Notes under the pieces: model-generated | What the model was told of the DNA's origin: nothing | Databases searched by the model: none | What the model saw: only the letters and a program-made list of their open reading frames with translations | Part shown: positions 30,678 to 40,279 of the stretch, in pieces | How positions within the stretch are numbered: the first letter of the stretch is position 1 | Layout: every line of letters starts with the position of its first letter | NCBI RefSeq assembly: GCF_007556755.1 | Contig: NZ_VJOO01000007.1 | Coordinates: 1-64,000, forward strand | DNA length: 64,000 nucleotides | Origin: Tepidimonas fonticaldi | GTDB taxonomy: Bacteria > Pseudomonadota > Gammaproteobacteria > Burkholderiales > Burkholderiaceae_C | Reading direction: 5' to 3' | Program-made: the position numbers and the translations under genes

Positions 30678-32969
30678 TCAATTGCCAGTGTCGCCCTGGC
30701 GCGCCGGGCGCAGCCGCTGGGCCCGCACCACCGACGGCGTGCGCCGCAGTTGGCGCAGCACCTGGGCCAGGTGCACGCGGTCGCGCACCGCCACGGTAAA
30801 GCGCAGCTCGGTCGTGGTCTGCGCCGCCTCGTCGCCCATGTGGATGTGGGTGATGTCCGCCTCGGCCGCGGCGATGGCGGCCGCCACGCGCGCCAGCACC
30901 CCCTTGCCGTTGTTCACGGTGACCGTCACCGTCGATTCGAAGGCGCGGGTCGGCTCCTCGGCCCATTCCACTTCCAGAAAGCGCTCGCGGTCGCGGTGCA
31001 GCAGGCGCCGCACCACGGGGCAGTCCTCGGTGTGGACGGCCAAGCCTTCGCCCCGGCCCAGATAGCCGACGATGCGGTCCCCCGGGATGGGCCGGCAGCA
31101 ACTGGCGTAGGTGACGGAGCCGCCTTCGCTGCCGTCGAGCGTGACCACGCCTTGGCTGGGCTGGTCCTCGCGCGGCGTGCCGAAACGCTCCTGGCTGATC
31201 AGCAGCACGTCGGGGCGCACGCCCGCCTCGACCATGAGGGCGGCGAGTTTTTTGCCGACCATGCCGGCGATGCGCCGCCCCAGGCCGATGTCGATCAGCA
31301 GCTCGTCGCGCGAGCGGTTGCCCGTGAAGCGCAGCAGCTTGTCCCAGATGGCCTGACCGGCCTCGTCGTCGCCGGGCAGGCTGGCCATCCCCTCGGCGCG
31401 CACCGACTGCAGCAGCAGCCGGTCGCCCAGGGCGCGCGATTCCTCCTGCTCCAGTGACTTGAGGTAGTGCCGGATCTTGGAGCGTGCGCGCCCCGTTTTG
31501 ACGAAGCCCAGCCACGCCGGATTGGGCCGCGCGTGAGGCGAGGTGGTGATTTCGACCACGTCGCCGTTGTGCAGCTCGGTGCGCAGCGGGACCTGCTCGC
31601 CGTTGACCGTGGCCCCGATGGCCCGGTGTCCCACATCGCTGTGGATGGCGTACGCAAAGTCCACCACCGTGGCGCCGCGCGGCAGCGCCATGATCTTGCT
31701 CTTGGGGGTGAACACATAGACCGAGTCGGGGAACAGGTCGATGCGCACATGGTCCCAGAACTCGCCGGAGTCTTTGGTCTCCTGCTGGATGTCCAGCAGC
31801 GACTGCAGCCACTGCACATTGAGGGCCTGCGCCGAGGCGTCGGCCGCGCCCCCGGCCTTGTACAGCCAGTGCGCGGCGATGCCGGATTCGGCCACCACGT
31901 CCATGTTGGCGGTGCGCAGCTGGAACTCGATGGCCGTGCCAAACGGTCCGACCAGCGTGGTGTGCAGCGACTGGTAGCCGTTGACCTTGGGGATGGCGAT
32001 GTAGTCGCGAAACTTGCCCGGCAGCGGCTTGTAGAGCTGGTGCAGCACCCCCATGGCCGTGTAGCAGTCCAGCACCTGCGGCACGATGATGCGAAAGCCG
32101 TAGATATCGGTCACCTGCGCGAACGACAGGTGCTTGGTGTCCATCTTGCGGTAGATGGAATAGAGCGTTTTTTCGCGCCCGGTGATGCGCACCTCCAGCC
32201 CGCTGTGCGCGAAGGCCGCCTCCACCTCGCCCTGTACGCGGGCGATCAGGTCGCGCCGGCGGGCACGCGAGCGGGCCAGCGCCTTGGACAGCGCCTGGTA
32301 GCGCCACGGGTGCAGGTGGCGGAAGGCCAGGTCTTGCAGCTCGCGGTAGAAATTGTTGAGGCCCAGCCGGTGCGCGATGGGGGCGTAGATGTCCAGCGTC
32401 TCGCGCGCGATGCGGCCCCACTTGTGGCGCGGCATGTCGCCCATGGTGCGCATGTTGTGCAGCCGGTCCCCGAGCTTGATCAGGATCACCCGCACATCGC
32501 GCGCCATGGCCAGCAGCATCTTGCGGAAGGACTCGGCCTGCCCCTGCTCGCGGCTGTCGAACTCCAGCTTGTCCAGCTTGGTCAGCCCGTCCACCAGATC
32601 GGCCACCGCGGGGCCGAAGCGCTGCGTCAGCTCCGCCTTGGTGACGCCGCAGTCCTCCAGCACATCGTGCAGCAGGGCGGCGCACAGGGCCTGGGCATCC
32701 AGCTTCCACTCCGTGCAGATCTGCGCCACTGCAATCGGGTGGGTGATGTAGGGGTCGCCGTTTTTGCGCATCTGGCCCAGGTGGGCCTGATCCGCGAAGC
32801 GATAGGCCTGCCGCACCAGATCGATTTCGGCCGCGTTGAGGTAGTCCAGCCGCGACTCGAGGGCGGCAAAGCTGGCCGCCGCCGCGCTGGCCGCGGCTTG
32901 GGGCGGCGAGGCGGGCGGGCGGGTGCCGTAGGCGGTTGCCTCGGCAGGACTTACGGCGTCGACACTCAC
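30678..32969 (-). CDS. spoT: Bifunctional (p)ppGpp synthetase/hydrolase SpoT
   Basis: The enzyme makes and degrades (p)ppGpp, the stringent-response alarmone. The 763-residue protein has the HD hydrolase domain (H77, H101, D102 in LLHDVLED; KLGDRLHNMRT), the synthetase domain (GREKTLYSIYRKM, TDIYGFRIIV), a TGS domain (VYVFTPKSKIMALPRGATVVDFAYAIH), the CC/ZFD region with SCCRPIPGD, and a C-terminal ACT domain. The intact HD residues mark it as SpoT rather than RelA. It starts at GTG 32969, only about 20 nt after a terminator-like T-run. Confidence 0.95.
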   Translation of the reverse strand: MSVDAVSPAEATAYGTRPPASPPQAAASAAAASFAALESRLDYLNAAEIDLVRQAYRFADQAHLGQMRKNGDPYITHPIAVAQICTEWKLDAQALCAALLHDVLEDCGVTKAELTQRFGPAVADLVDGLTKLDKLEFDSREQGQAESFRKMLLAMARDVRVILIKLGDRLHNMRTMGDMPRHKWGRIARETLDIYAPIAHRLGLNNFYRELQDLAFRHLHPWRYQALSKALARSRARRRDLIARVQGEVEAAFAHSGLEVRITGREKTLYSIYRKMDTKHLSFAQVTDIYGFRIIVPQVLDCYTAMGVLHQLYKPLPGKFRDYIAIPKVNGYQSLHTTLVGPFGTAIEFQLRTANMDVVAESGIAAHWLYKAGGAADASAQALNVQWLQSLLDIQQETKDSGEFWDHVRIDLFPDSVYVFTPKSKIMALPRGATVVDFAYAIHSDVGHRAIGATVNGEQVPLRTELHNGDVVEITTSPHARPNPAWLGFVKTGRARSKIRHYLKSLEQEESRALGDRLLLQSVRAEGMASLPGDDEAGQAIWDKLLRFTGNRSRDELLIDIGLGRRIAGMVGKKLAALMVEAGVRPDVLLISQERFGTPREDQPSQGVVTLDGSEGGSVTYASCCRPIPGDRIVGYLGRGEGLAVHTEDCPVVRRLLHRDRERFLEVEWAEEPTRAFESTVTVTVNNGKGVLARVAAAIAAAEADITHIHMGDEAAQTTTELRFTVAVRDRVHLAQVLRQLRRTPSVVRAQRLRPARQGDTGN

Positions 32970-32978
32970 CCTGCTAAT

Positions 32979-33018
32979 GTAAACAAAAAACAAAAAAGGC
33001 GCCTTGGGTAGGCGCCTT
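32979..33018 (-). terminator. Strong intrinsic terminator between rpoZ and spoT
   Basis: On the minus strand AAGGCGCC pairs with GGCGCCTT across a 7-nt loop and is followed by TTTTTTGTTTTTTG. It is 22 nt past the rpoZ stop and ends just before the spoT start. It should end much of the gmk-rpoZ transcript and leave spoT to read-through or to its own promoter. Confidence 0.85.
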
Positions 33019-33040
33019 GAGGCATGGCCGCGGTCGCGAC

Positions 33041-33244
33041 TCAGACCGGGACCTTGCGCAGCATCTCCAGACCGACGAGCCCGGCGGCGATTTCGCGCAG
33101 CGCGGTCACGGCGGGTTTGTTGCGCGTCTCCAGCTTGGGCGCGTGGCCCTGGTTGAGCATGCGCGCACGGTAGGTGGCGGCCAGCACGAGCTGGAAGCGG
33201 TTGGGGATTTTTTCCAGGCAATCCTCGACGGTGATGCGTGCCAT
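33041..33244 (-). CDS. rpoZ: RNA polymerase omega subunit
   Basis: Omega aids RNA polymerase assembly and is part of a (p)ppGpp-binding site on the polymerase in proteobacteria. The 67-residue product begins [23 protein letters not shown], which is diagnostic. ATG 33244 is used instead of an upstream in-frame ATG because it is the conserved start and GGAGG lies close before it. It sits between gmk (32 bp upstream) and spoT, the classical gmk-rpoZ-spoT order. Confidence 0.96.
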   Translation of the reverse strand: MARITVEDCLEKIPNRFQLVLAATYRARMLNQGHAPKLETRNKPAVTALREIAAGLVGLEMLRKVPV

Positions 33245-33276
33245 GGAAACCTCCGGCAAAGCGTTGAAACAGGGGG

Positions 33277-33906
33277 TTATTGGATGCCCAGCGCCTGGAA
33301 CACTTCGGCGCGGGCCCTGCGCTGGGCCGCGACCCGCAGGCGCTGCGAGTGGGTGATCGTCTTGAGGTCGAACAATGCCCGCTCGAAAACCTCATTGATT
33401 ATAACGTAGTCGAATTCATGGACATGCGCCATCTCTTCGGCGGCATTGCGCAGGCGCAGTTCGATGACGTCCTCGCTGTCCTCGCCGCGGCGCAACAGGC
33501 GGTTGCGCAGCTCGTCCCAGCTTGGCGGCAGGATGAAGATCAGCACCGCGTTGGCAAACTGGCGCCGGATCTGCAGCGCCCCCTGGTAGTCGATTTCCAG
33601 GACGATGTCGGCGCCGGCGGCGATCTTGTCTTCGATGGCCTTGCGCGAGGTGCCGTAGCGGCGGCTGTGCACCCGCGCCCATTCGACGAACGCATTGGCC
33701 GCGACCATGCGGTCGAATTCCTCGTCGCTGACGAAGAAGTACTCGCGGCCGTGCACCTCCTGCCCGCGTGGCGCGCGCGTGGTGTGGGAGACGGACAGCT
33801 CCATGCGCGAGTCCACCTCCAGCAGCGCTTTGACGAGGCTGGACTTGCCCGTGCCGCTGGGGGCGGCCACGACGAACAGGTTGCCGGGGTATTCCATGGG
33901 GGTCAT
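33277..33906 (-). CDS. gmk: Guanylate kinase
   Basis: Gmk converts GMP to GDP with ATP. The 209-residue protein shows the P-loop APSGTGKSS, the GMP-binding [17 protein letters not shown] region and the lid. Its ATG overlaps the stop of the yicC gene as ATGA, so the two are coupled. The MTPMEYPGN start is favoured by this coupling; a second ATG 9 bp later is possible. Confidence 0.96.
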   Translation of the reverse strand: MTPMEYPGNLFVVAAPSGTGKSSLVKALLEVDSRMELSVSHTTRAPRGQEVHGREYFFVSDEEFDRMVAANAFVEWARVHSRRYGTSRKAIEDKIAAGADIVLEIDYQGALQIRRQFANAVLIFILPPSWDELRNRLLRRGEDSEDVIELRLRNAAEEMAHVHEFDYVIINEVFERALFDLKTITHSQRLRVAAQRRARAEVFQALGIQ

Positions 33907-34808
33907 TCGAGGTTTTGAACCTGCTCGCGCATCTGCTCGATCAGCACTTTCATGTCCACCGACAGGCGCGTGAGCTCCAGGCTGGCCGATTTGGAGCCCA
34001 GCGTGTTGGCCTCGCGGTGCAGCTCCTGGATCAGAAAGTCCAGCCGCTTGCCGACCTCGCCGCCGCGCTGCAGCAGCCGGTCGATCTCGCTCAGGTGCGA
34101 CTGCAGCCGCGTCAGCTCCTCCGCGACGTCCACCCGGATGGCAAACGCCGCGGCCTCGGCCAGTGCGCGCTCCTGCAGGGCGGCGGGGTCGGCCGGGGTG
34201 GCGCCGAGCGCGTCGTGAAAGCGCTGCAGAAAGCGCTCGCGCTGCTGCGCCACGATCTGCGGCACCAGCGGCTCGGCCTGCGCCGCCAGCCCGCGCAGTT
34301 GCGCCACGCGGTCGCGCAGCATGGCGACCAGCCGTGCGCCCTCGCGCTCGCGCGCGGCCGTGAAGTCGTCCAGCACCCGATCGGTCAGCGCCAGCAGCGG
34401 CTCCACCCAGTCGGCGGCCGCCGGGGCGCTGCGCTGGGCAAGCTGCAACACCTCGGCGACCGACAGGCCGCGCGCCTGCGGCAGCCAGGCCTGCACCTGC
34501 TCCTGCGCGCCGAGCAGGCGCTGCAGTTCGGCCGCCGGCGGCACGCGCACGCCACCGTCGCCGCGCTGTTCGATCCAGGCGCGCAGCTCCACCTTGCCGC
34601 GGCGCACGCGCGCGCCGACGCGCTCGCGCAAAGCCGGCTCGGCCGCGCGCAGGTCTTCGGGCAGGCGCAGCGACAGGTCCAGAAAGCGCCCGTTGACGGC
34701 GCGGATTTCCAGCCCCAGCACACTGGCGCCGGGCGTGTGGGTGTCGGAGGCCGCCGCGTGGGGGTTGCATTGCCCCGTGGCGTAGCCGGTCATGCTGTAC
34801 ACTGACAT
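33903..34808 (-). CDS. yicC: YicC/YloC family endoribonuclease
   Basis: YicC-type proteins are stress-induced RNases or RNase adaptors. The 301-residue protein starts [12 protein letters not shown] and contains the family's [17 protein letters not shown] and the C-terminal [22 protein letters not shown], typical of the YicC_N and DUF1732 domains. It is the first gene of the yicC-gmk-rpoZ group and is divergent from a Ser/Thr kinase gene 72 bp away. Confidence 0.92.
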   Translation of the reverse strand: MSVYSMTGYATGQCNPHAAASDTHTPGASVLGLEIRAVNGRFLDLSLRLPEDLRAAEPALRERVGARVRRGKVELRAWIEQRGDGGVRVPPAAELQRLLGAQEQVQAWLPQARGLSVAEVLQLAQRSAPAAADWVEPLLALTDRVLDDFTAAREREGARLVAMLRDRVAQLRGLAAQAEPLVPQIVAQQRERFLQRFHDALGATPADPAALQERALAEAAAFAIRVDVAEELTRLQSHLSEIDRLLQRGGEVGKRLDFLIQELHREANTLGSKSASLELTRLSVDMKVLIEQMREQVQNLE

Positions 34809-34880
34809 CGGCCTTTAGCAGAGGGCGGCCCCGAGGGCGGCGCCGGCCGCCTGGGCGTAAGGTTTGCTCATGCACGGATT

Positions 34881-35900
34881 ATGTCAAAGACCAAGCCGGC
34901 CCCTCTGCCGCCCGACACGGTGATTGGCGGCTACCGCATCGTGCGCCTGCTGGCGGCCGGCGGTTTTGGGTTGGTCTATCTGGCGCTGGACGCCAACGGG
35001 CACGAAGTCGCCATCAAGGAGTACCTGCCCGCGTCGCTCGCGCTGCGCTCGCCCGGCGAACTGCTGCCGGTCGTGGCGCCCGAAAAGCAGGCCCTCTACC
35101 GGCTGGGCCTGCGCAGTTTTTTCGAGGAAGGGCGGGCGCTGGCGCAGATCTCCCACCCAGCGGTGGTGGGCGTGCTCAATTTTTTCCGCGAGAACGAGAC
35201 CGTCTACATGGTCATGGACTACCTGCAGGGCGCGTCGCTGCAGGAGTTCATCGTGGCGGCGCGCAGCCGGCAGCGCAAGAAGGTGCTGCGCGAGGCGACC
35301 ATCCGCTCGCTCTTCGACGAGGTGCTGCGCGGGCTGCGCATCGTGCACCAGCACAAGATGCTGCACCTGGACATCAAGCCGGCCAACATCTTCATCACCG
35401 ACGACAACCGCGCGGTGCTGATCGACTTTGGCGCCGCGCGCGAGGTACTCAACACCGAGGGCACTTTCGTGCGCCCCATGTACACCCCGGGTTTTGCCGC
35501 GCCGGAGATGTACCGCCGCACCGGCAGCACCGGCCTGGGGCCGTGGACCGACATCTACGCCATCGGGGCGTGCATGTACTCGTGCATGCAGGGCTATCCG
35601 CCCCACGACGCGCCCCAGCGACAGGACAAAGACCGGCTGGAGGCGTCGCTGGCGCGGCTGCGCGGCGTGTATTCCGACAATCTGCTCGATGTGGTGCGCT
35701 GGTGCATGGCGCTCGATCCGCTGGCGCGCCCACAGTCGGTCTTTGCCTTGCAGCGCGAGCTGGCCCGCGAGGAGTCGCCCGAGCCGACGCCGCCGCGCTG
35801 GTGGGACCGCGTGCGCGCGCGCCTGGGCCTGGCCGGGGACGATGTGCGCGAGGCGGCCAGCCACCACAGCCAGCGATCCAGCTTTCTGGAGCCGCCGTGA
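34881..35900 (+). CDS. Hanks-type Ser/Thr protein kinase
   Basis: This is a soluble eukaryotic-like kinase of 339 residues. The glycine loop is AAGGFGLVY (25-33), the ATP lysine is K46 in VAIKEY, the catalytic loop is HLDIKPANI (D164; HLD instead of HRD), the metal motif is DFG (182-184), and AAPEMY is the APE equivalent. There is no transmembrane or sensor domain; the C-terminal tail is short and charged. Its stop codon overlaps the start of a PP2C phosphatase gene (GTGA), making a kinase/phosphatase pair. Targets are unknown. Confidence 0.92.
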   Translation: MSKTKPAPLPPDTVIGGYRIVRLLAAGGFGLVYLALDANGHEVAIKEYLPASLALRSPGELLPVVAPEKQALYRLGLRSFFEEGRALAQISHPAVVGVLNFFRENETVYMVMDYLQGASLQEFIVAARSRQRKKVLREATIRSLFDEVLRGLRIVHQHKMLHLDIKPANIFITDDNRAVLIDFGAAREVLNTEGTFVRPMYTPGFAAPEMYRRTGSTGLGPWTDIYAIGACMYSCMQGYPPHDAPQRQDKDRLEASLARLRGVYSDNLLDVVRWCMALDPLARPQSVFALQRELAREESPEPTPPRWWDRVRARLGLAGDDVREAASHHSQRSSFLEPP

Positions 35901-36844
35901 AGTTTGCCGTCTACCAGGCCACCCACACCGGCGGGCGGACGCGCAACGAGGATCGCCTGGGCTACACCTACACCCGCCAATCGGTGCTGCTGGTGTTGGC
36001 GGACGGTATGGGCGGCCACCCCGACGGCGACCGCGCGGCCGAGATCGCGGTGCGAACCTTCGTGCAGGCGTTCGTCGATCAGGCCCACCCCAAGCTGGCC
36101 GATCCGCGCGCCTTTCTGGAGGCCACGGTGCTGCAGGCCAGTCAGGCCATCGTCGATTTTGCGCGCGCGCACGGCCTGGCCGAGCACCCGCGCACCACGG
36201 CTGTGGCGGCCGTGGTGCAGGACGGCCAGCTGACCGCGCTGCACAGCGGCGACTCGCGCCTGTACTGGGTGCGCGGCGGCCGGCTGCTGCAGCGCACGCG
36301 CGACCACAGCTACCACGACAAGCCGGAGCTGTTTGCCCAACTGCCGCCGGGCGTGCACCGCAGCGTCCTGTTCACCTGCCTGGGGTCGGACACGCCGCCC
36401 CTGTACGACGTGCTGGGCCCGCTGCCGCTGGAGCACGGCGACCGCATCCTGCTGTGTTCCGATGGGCTGTGGGGGGTGATGGACGACGACGATGTGGCCG
36501 CGGGCCTGCACGGGCAGCCGCTGGCCGATGCGGTGGCGCAGTTGTCCGAAGTGGCGGTGCGCCTGGGCGGCCGGCACGGGGACAATGTGTCCTTGCTGGG
36601 CCTGGAGTGGCAGGCGGACGACGACTTCCCTTCCACCCAAGTGCTGGAGCCCCCGCCCGCCGCGCTGGCCCCCCACACGCCCGCGACGGCCGCGCCCCCC
36701 TCGGGCATCGAGGGCTTGACCGCCGTCGAGCTGGACGACGACGCGATCGAGCGTACCATTGCCGAAATCAACGATGCGATCCGTCGCACCCGCCGGCCCC
36801 CGCCCCAGGCCCCCGCGCCGGCGCGGCCCGGTCGGCGGCGCTGA
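35897..36844 (+). CDS. PP2C-family Ser/Thr protein phosphatase
   Basis: The protein is a metal-dependent phosphatase of 315 residues, probably the counterpart of the upstream kinase. Motifs are NED (D19), LADGMGGH (D36), [17 protein letters not shown] and GDN. The catalytic domain ends near residue 240. A Pro/Ala-rich linker leads to a conserved-looking acidic helix ([21 protein letters not shown]) and a basic tail. The GTG start at 35897 overlaps the kinase stop and is required by the N-terminal motif spacing. rph follows 17 bp later. Confidence 0.92.
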   Translation: MKFAVYQATHTGGRTRNEDRLGYTYTRQSVLLVLADGMGGHPDGDRAAEIAVRTFVQAFVDQAHPKLADPRAFLEATVLQASQAIVDFARAHGLAEHPRTTAVAAVVQDGQLTALHSGDSRLYWVRGGRLLQRTRDHSYHDKPELFAQLPPGVHRSVLFTCLGSDTPPLYDVLGPLPLEHGDRILLCSDGLWGVMDDDDVAAGLHGQPLADAVAQLSEVAVRLGGRHGDNVSLLGLEWQADDDFPSTQVLEPPPAALAPHTPATAAPPSGIEGLTAVELDDDAIERTIAEINDAIRRTRRPPPQAPAPARPGRRR

Positions 36845-36861
36845 CCTCCCAGGAAGACCCC

Positions 36862-37626
36862 ATGACCCACGACCCGACGGCGGCCGCGGGCGCCCACCGG
36901 CGCCACGACGGCCGCGCCCCCGACCAGCTGCGCCCCGTGCGCATCACCCGTGGCTACACCGTCCACGCCGAAGGCTCGGTGCTCATCGAATTTGGCCGCA
37001 CCCGCGTGCTGTGCACGGCCTCGGTGGAAGAGCGCGTGCCCCCGCACAAAAAGGGCAGCGGCGAAGGCTGGGTGACGGCCGAATACGGCATGTTGCCCCG
37101 CGCCACCCACACCCGCAGCGACCGCGAGGCCGCCCGCGGCAAGCAAAGCGGCCGCACGCAGGAGATCCAGCGCCTCATCGGCCGCTCGCTGCGTGCGGTC
37201 TTCGACCTGAGCGCCCTGGGCGAGCGCACCATCACGCTGGATTGCGACGTGCTGCAGGCCGACGGCGGCACCCGCACCGCGGCCATCACCGGCGCCTGGG
37301 TGGCGGCGCACGACGCCGTACACCAGTTGCTGGCCGAGGGCAAGCTGCAGCGCAGCCCCATCCTGCACCCGGTGGCGGCCGTCTCGGTCGGTATCGTGGA
37401 CGGGGTGCCGGTGCTGGATCTGGACTATGTGGAAGATGCCGGCTGCGAGACGGACATGAACGTCGTCATGACCGGGGCGGGACACTTCGTCGAGCTGCAA
37501 GGCACGGCCGAGGGCGAGCCCTTCAGCCGCGAGGATCTGCAGCAGCTGCTGACCCTGGCGGATGGCGGCATCCAGCAGCTGATCGCGATGCAGCGCGCCG
37601 CGCTGGCCGGCGCCGAGGTGGGGTGA
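36862..37626 (+). CDS. rph: Ribonuclease PH
   Basis: RNase PH trims tRNA 3' ends phosphorolytically. The 254-residue protein has the family signatures [35 protein letters not shown] and [19 protein letters not shown]. An N-terminal extension of about 22 residues (His/Arg-rich) is longer than usual. AGGAAGA lies 5 nt before the ATG. It is 3 bp from rdgB and very likely co-transcribed with the kinase/phosphatase genes and hemW. Confidence 0.96.
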   Translation: MTHDPTAAAGAHRRHDGRAPDQLRPVRITRGYTVHAEGSVLIEFGRTRVLCTASVEERVPPHKKGSGEGWVTAEYGMLPRATHTRSDREAARGKQSGRTQEIQRLIGRSLRAVFDLSALGERTITLDCDVLQADGGTRTAAITGAWVAAHDAVHQLLAEGKLQRSPILHPVAAVSVGIVDGVPVLDLDYVEDAGCETDMNVVMTGAGHFVELQGTAEGEPFSREDLQQLLTLADGGIQQLIAMQRAALAGAEVG

Positions 37627-37629
37627 GCC

Positions 37630-38259
37630 ATGGCGGATGCGTCCCTGCCGCGCCGTCTGGTGCTGGCTTCCAACAATCCGGGCAAGCTGGCCGAATTGCA
37701 GGCGATGTTCGCGCCGCTCGGCCTGGAGCTGGTGACGCAGGGCAGCCTGGGCATCCCCGAGGCGCCGGAGCCGCACCACACCTTCATCGAAAACGCGCTG
37801 GCCAAGGCCCGCCATGCGGCCGCCGCGAGCGGCCTGCCGGCCCTGGCCGACGACGCCGGGCTGTGCGTGGCGGCCTTCGGCGGCCGGCCGGGGGTGGACA
37901 CGGCGCACTACTGCACGCAGTTCGGCTACCCCAAGAGCGATGCCAACAATGTGCGCGCCTTGCTGGAGCAAATGCGCGACATCGACGATCGCCGCGCGGC
38001 GATGGTGAGCACGCTGGTGGCGGTGCGCCACCCCGAGGACCCCGAGCCGCTGGTCGCCAGCGGCCGCGTCGAGGGGCTGATCGCGCGCGAACCGGTCGGC
38101 CACGGCGGCTTTGGCTTCGACCCGGTGATGTTCATCCCGGCCTTCGGCTGCACCTTCGCCCAACTGCCCACCGAAGTGAAGAACGCCCACAGCCACCGTG
38201 GCCGCGCGGCGCGTGCCATGCTGGCCCTCATGCAGGAGCGCGGATGGCCGGCGGGCTGA
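37630..38259 (+). CDS. rdgB: XTP/dITP diphosphatase RdgB
   Basis: RdgB removes ITP, dITP and XTP from nucleotide pools. The 209-residue HAM1-family protein has the SNNPGKLAEL start, ADDAGLCVAAFGGRPGVDTAHY (catalytic Asp in DDAG) and the C-terminal GFGFDPVMF. It overlaps hemW by 16 bp and follows rph by 3 bp. Confidence 0.95.
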   Translation: MADASLPRRLVLASNNPGKLAELQAMFAPLGLELVTQGSLGIPEAPEPHHTFIENALAKARHAAAASGLPALADDAGLCVAAFGGRPGVDTAHYCTQFGYPKSDANNVRALLEQMRDIDDRRAAMVSTLVAVRHPEDPEPLVASGRVEGLIAREPVGHGGFGFDPVMFIPAFGCTFAQLPTEVKNAHSHRGRAARAMLALMQERGWPAG

Positions 38260-39497
38260 GCGGGCCCGGTCCCACCAGCCCCATGGGGGCCACCGAGGCC
38301 GCCGTGCTGTGGCAGCGCCCGGGCCAGGTCCGGCTGCACGGCCTGCCGCCGCTCGCGCTCTATGTGCACCTGCCGTGGTGCCTGAAAAAGTGCCCGTACT
38401 GCGACTTCAACTCGCACGAATGGGGGGCGGCCAGCGGCCAGGCCGGGCCGCTGCCCCAGCAGGACTATGTGCGCGCCCTGCTGGCCGACCTGGAGGCCAG
38501 CTTGCCGCTCGTCTGGGGGCGGCCGGTGGGCAGCATCTTCATCGGCGGGGGCACGCCCAGCCTGTTCGACCCGGATGTGATCGGGCGGCTGCTGTCGGAC
38601 TTGCGTGCCCGCCTGCCGCTGGAGCCGGGCGCCGAGATCACGCTGGAGGCCAACCCCGGCACCTTCGAGCGCGAGCGCTTTGCCGCCTTTCGCGACGCGG
38701 GCGTGACGCGGCTGAGCATCGGTGTGCAGAGTTTCGACGACCGTTTTCTGCGCGCGCTGGGGCGGGTGCACGATGCCGCCCAGGCCCACGCCGCGGTGGA
38801 CGAGGCGGCGCGGTACTTCGACACCTTCAATCTGGACCTGATGTATGCGCTGCCTGGCCAGACCCCCGCCGATCTGGAGCGGGACCTGGACGCGGCGCTG
38901 GCCCACCAGCCTCCCCATCTGTCCGTCTATCACCTGACCATCGAGCCCAACACCTGGTTTGCCAAGCATCCGCCGACCGTGCCGGACGATGACACGGCCT
39001 ACGCCATGCTCGACCGCATTGCCGAGCGCACGGCCGCCGCCGGGTTGGTGCGTTACGAGGTCTCGGCCTACGCCCGCGCGGGCCACCGCTGCCGGCACAA
39101 CCTGAACTACTGGCAATTTGGCGACTATCTAGGCATTGGGGCGGGCGCGCACGGCAAGCTGAGTTTTGCCCAGCGCATCGTGCGTCAAGTGCGCTGGCGC
39201 GACCCGGCGCGCTATGTGCAGCAGGCGCTGGCGGGCACACCCGTGGCGCAGGAGCACGAGGTGGCGGCCCGCGATCTGCCTTTCGAATTCATGCTCAATG
39301 CTCTGCGGCTGCGCGACGGATTTGCGCTGCGGACCTTCAGTGAACGCACGGGCTTGCCGATGAATGCGGTATCGGCGACCATCGAGCGCGCGCGCGAGCG
39401 CGGCTGGCTCGCCGTGGGAGACGACGGCTGGCTGGCGCCGACCGCGCGTGGCTTCGACTGGTTGAGCGATCTGCAGGCGCTGTTCCTGCCCGACTGA
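38244..39497 (+). CDS. hemW: HemW heme chaperone (radical SAM, coproporphyrinogen oxidase-like)
   Basis: HemW is a radical-SAM protein that binds heme and passes it to respiratory proteins; it is often misnamed as an oxygen-independent coproporphyrinogen III oxidase. The 417-residue protein has CLKKCPYC (C46, C50, C53), with Phe instead of the extra Cys in PYCDF, and the IFIGGGTPSLF and LSIGVQSFDD motifs. The ATG at 38244 has AGGAG 6 nt upstream and lies inside the end of rdgB. An in-frame ATG at 38283 is an alternative. Confidence 0.92.
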   Translation: MAGGLSGPGPTSPMGATEAAVLWQRPGQVRLHGLPPLALYVHLPWCLKKCPYCDFNSHEWGAASGQAGPLPQQDYVRALLADLEASLPLVWGRPVGSIFIGGGTPSLFDPDVIGRLLSDLRARLPLEPGAEITLEANPGTFERERFAAFRDAGVTRLSIGVQSFDDRFLRALGRVHDAAQAHAAVDEAARYFDTFNLDLMYALPGQTPADLERDLDAALAHQPPHLSVYHLTIEPNTWFAKHPPTVPDDDTAYAMLDRIAERTAAAGLVRYEVSAYARAGHRCRHNLNYWQFGDYLGIGAGAHGKLSFAQRIVRQVRWRDPARYVQQALAGTPVAQEHEVAARDLPFEFMLNALRLRDGFALRTFSERTGLPMNAVSATIERARERGWLAVGDDGWLAPTARGFDWLSDLQALFLPD

Positions 39498-39554
39498 GGC
39501 GGGATCTGCGCACCGCCGGGGCGCCGGTCTGCGGATCCGGACAGGAGGGTGTGC

Positions 39555-40250
39555 ATGCTGGCCATCTACGGCACTTCGGGCCTGATGTACCGCGGTCCGA
39601 TCGAGGACCTGCGGCGGGTGTTGCCCTCGTTGCGCACCGGGCGCCTGCGCGCCTTGGCGGTGGAGATCGACCGCCCCGATTTTGCGGACAGCGGCCTTCG
39701 TGTGGCGGGCCGCCGCTCGGGCGACGAGCCCGCGGCCGACACCTCGCTGCCGCGGCCCGCGGCCGCCGCCGTCCAAGCCTACGGCGAGGTGCAGCACCCC
39801 CCGACCACCCGCCACCCGCTGGAGCGGGTGCAGGACGTCATGTCCCGCGAGGCGGTCACGGTCACCGAGACCATGACCGTGGCCGATGGCTGGCGGCGCC
39901 TGGCCGAGCGCGGCCTGGGGCAGGCCCCGGTGCTGGATGCGCAGGGGCGGCTGGTCGGCCTGCTCACCCGGGCCGAGCTGCTGCACATCGACCGCCTGCC
40001 CCGCCCGGAGGACAGCGCCCTGGTCTGGCGCGCCTTTTTGGCGCTGCCCTTGTCCGAGATCATGGTCACCCCCATTCCCGCCGTTACCCCGGACACCCTG
40101 CTGCGCCGGCTGGCGCTGGCCCTGCTGCACACCGGTTTGCCGGGCCTGCCGGTCGTGGACAGTGGGGGCGCGCTGATGGGTTTCGTATCCCGCAGCGACC
40201 TGCTCAAGGCGGTCGTGCACGATCCGCCGCTGGATCTGTGGGCCGGGTAG
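39555..40250 (+). CDS. Tandem CBS-domain protein
   Basis: The 231-residue protein has two CBS domains (about 92-145 and 167-225; VMSREAVTVTETMTVADGW and IMVTPIPAVTPDTLLRRLA). Such pairs bind adenine nucleotides and act as regulatory modules. The N-terminal 85 residues (MLAIYGTSGLMYRGPIEDLR ...) are not recognised and carry no membrane segment. AGGAGG 6 nt upstream fixes the ATG at 39555. It lies 57 bp after hemW and 29 bp before the DUF349 gene. No partner enzyme can be named. Confidence 0.85.
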   Translation: MLAIYGTSGLMYRGPIEDLRRVLPSLRTGRLRALAVEIDRPDFADSGLRVAGRRSGDEPAADTSLPRPAAAAVQAYGEVQHPPTTRHPLERVQDVMSREAVTVTETMTVADGWRRLAERGLGQAPVLDAQGRLVGLLTRAELLHIDRLPRPEDSALVWRAFLALPLSEIMVTPIPAVTPDTLLRRLALALLHTGLPGLPVVDSGGALMGFVSRSDLLKAVVHDPPLDLWAG

Positions 40251-40279
40251 GTGACAATAACCCTTTGGCGGCGGTCTGC

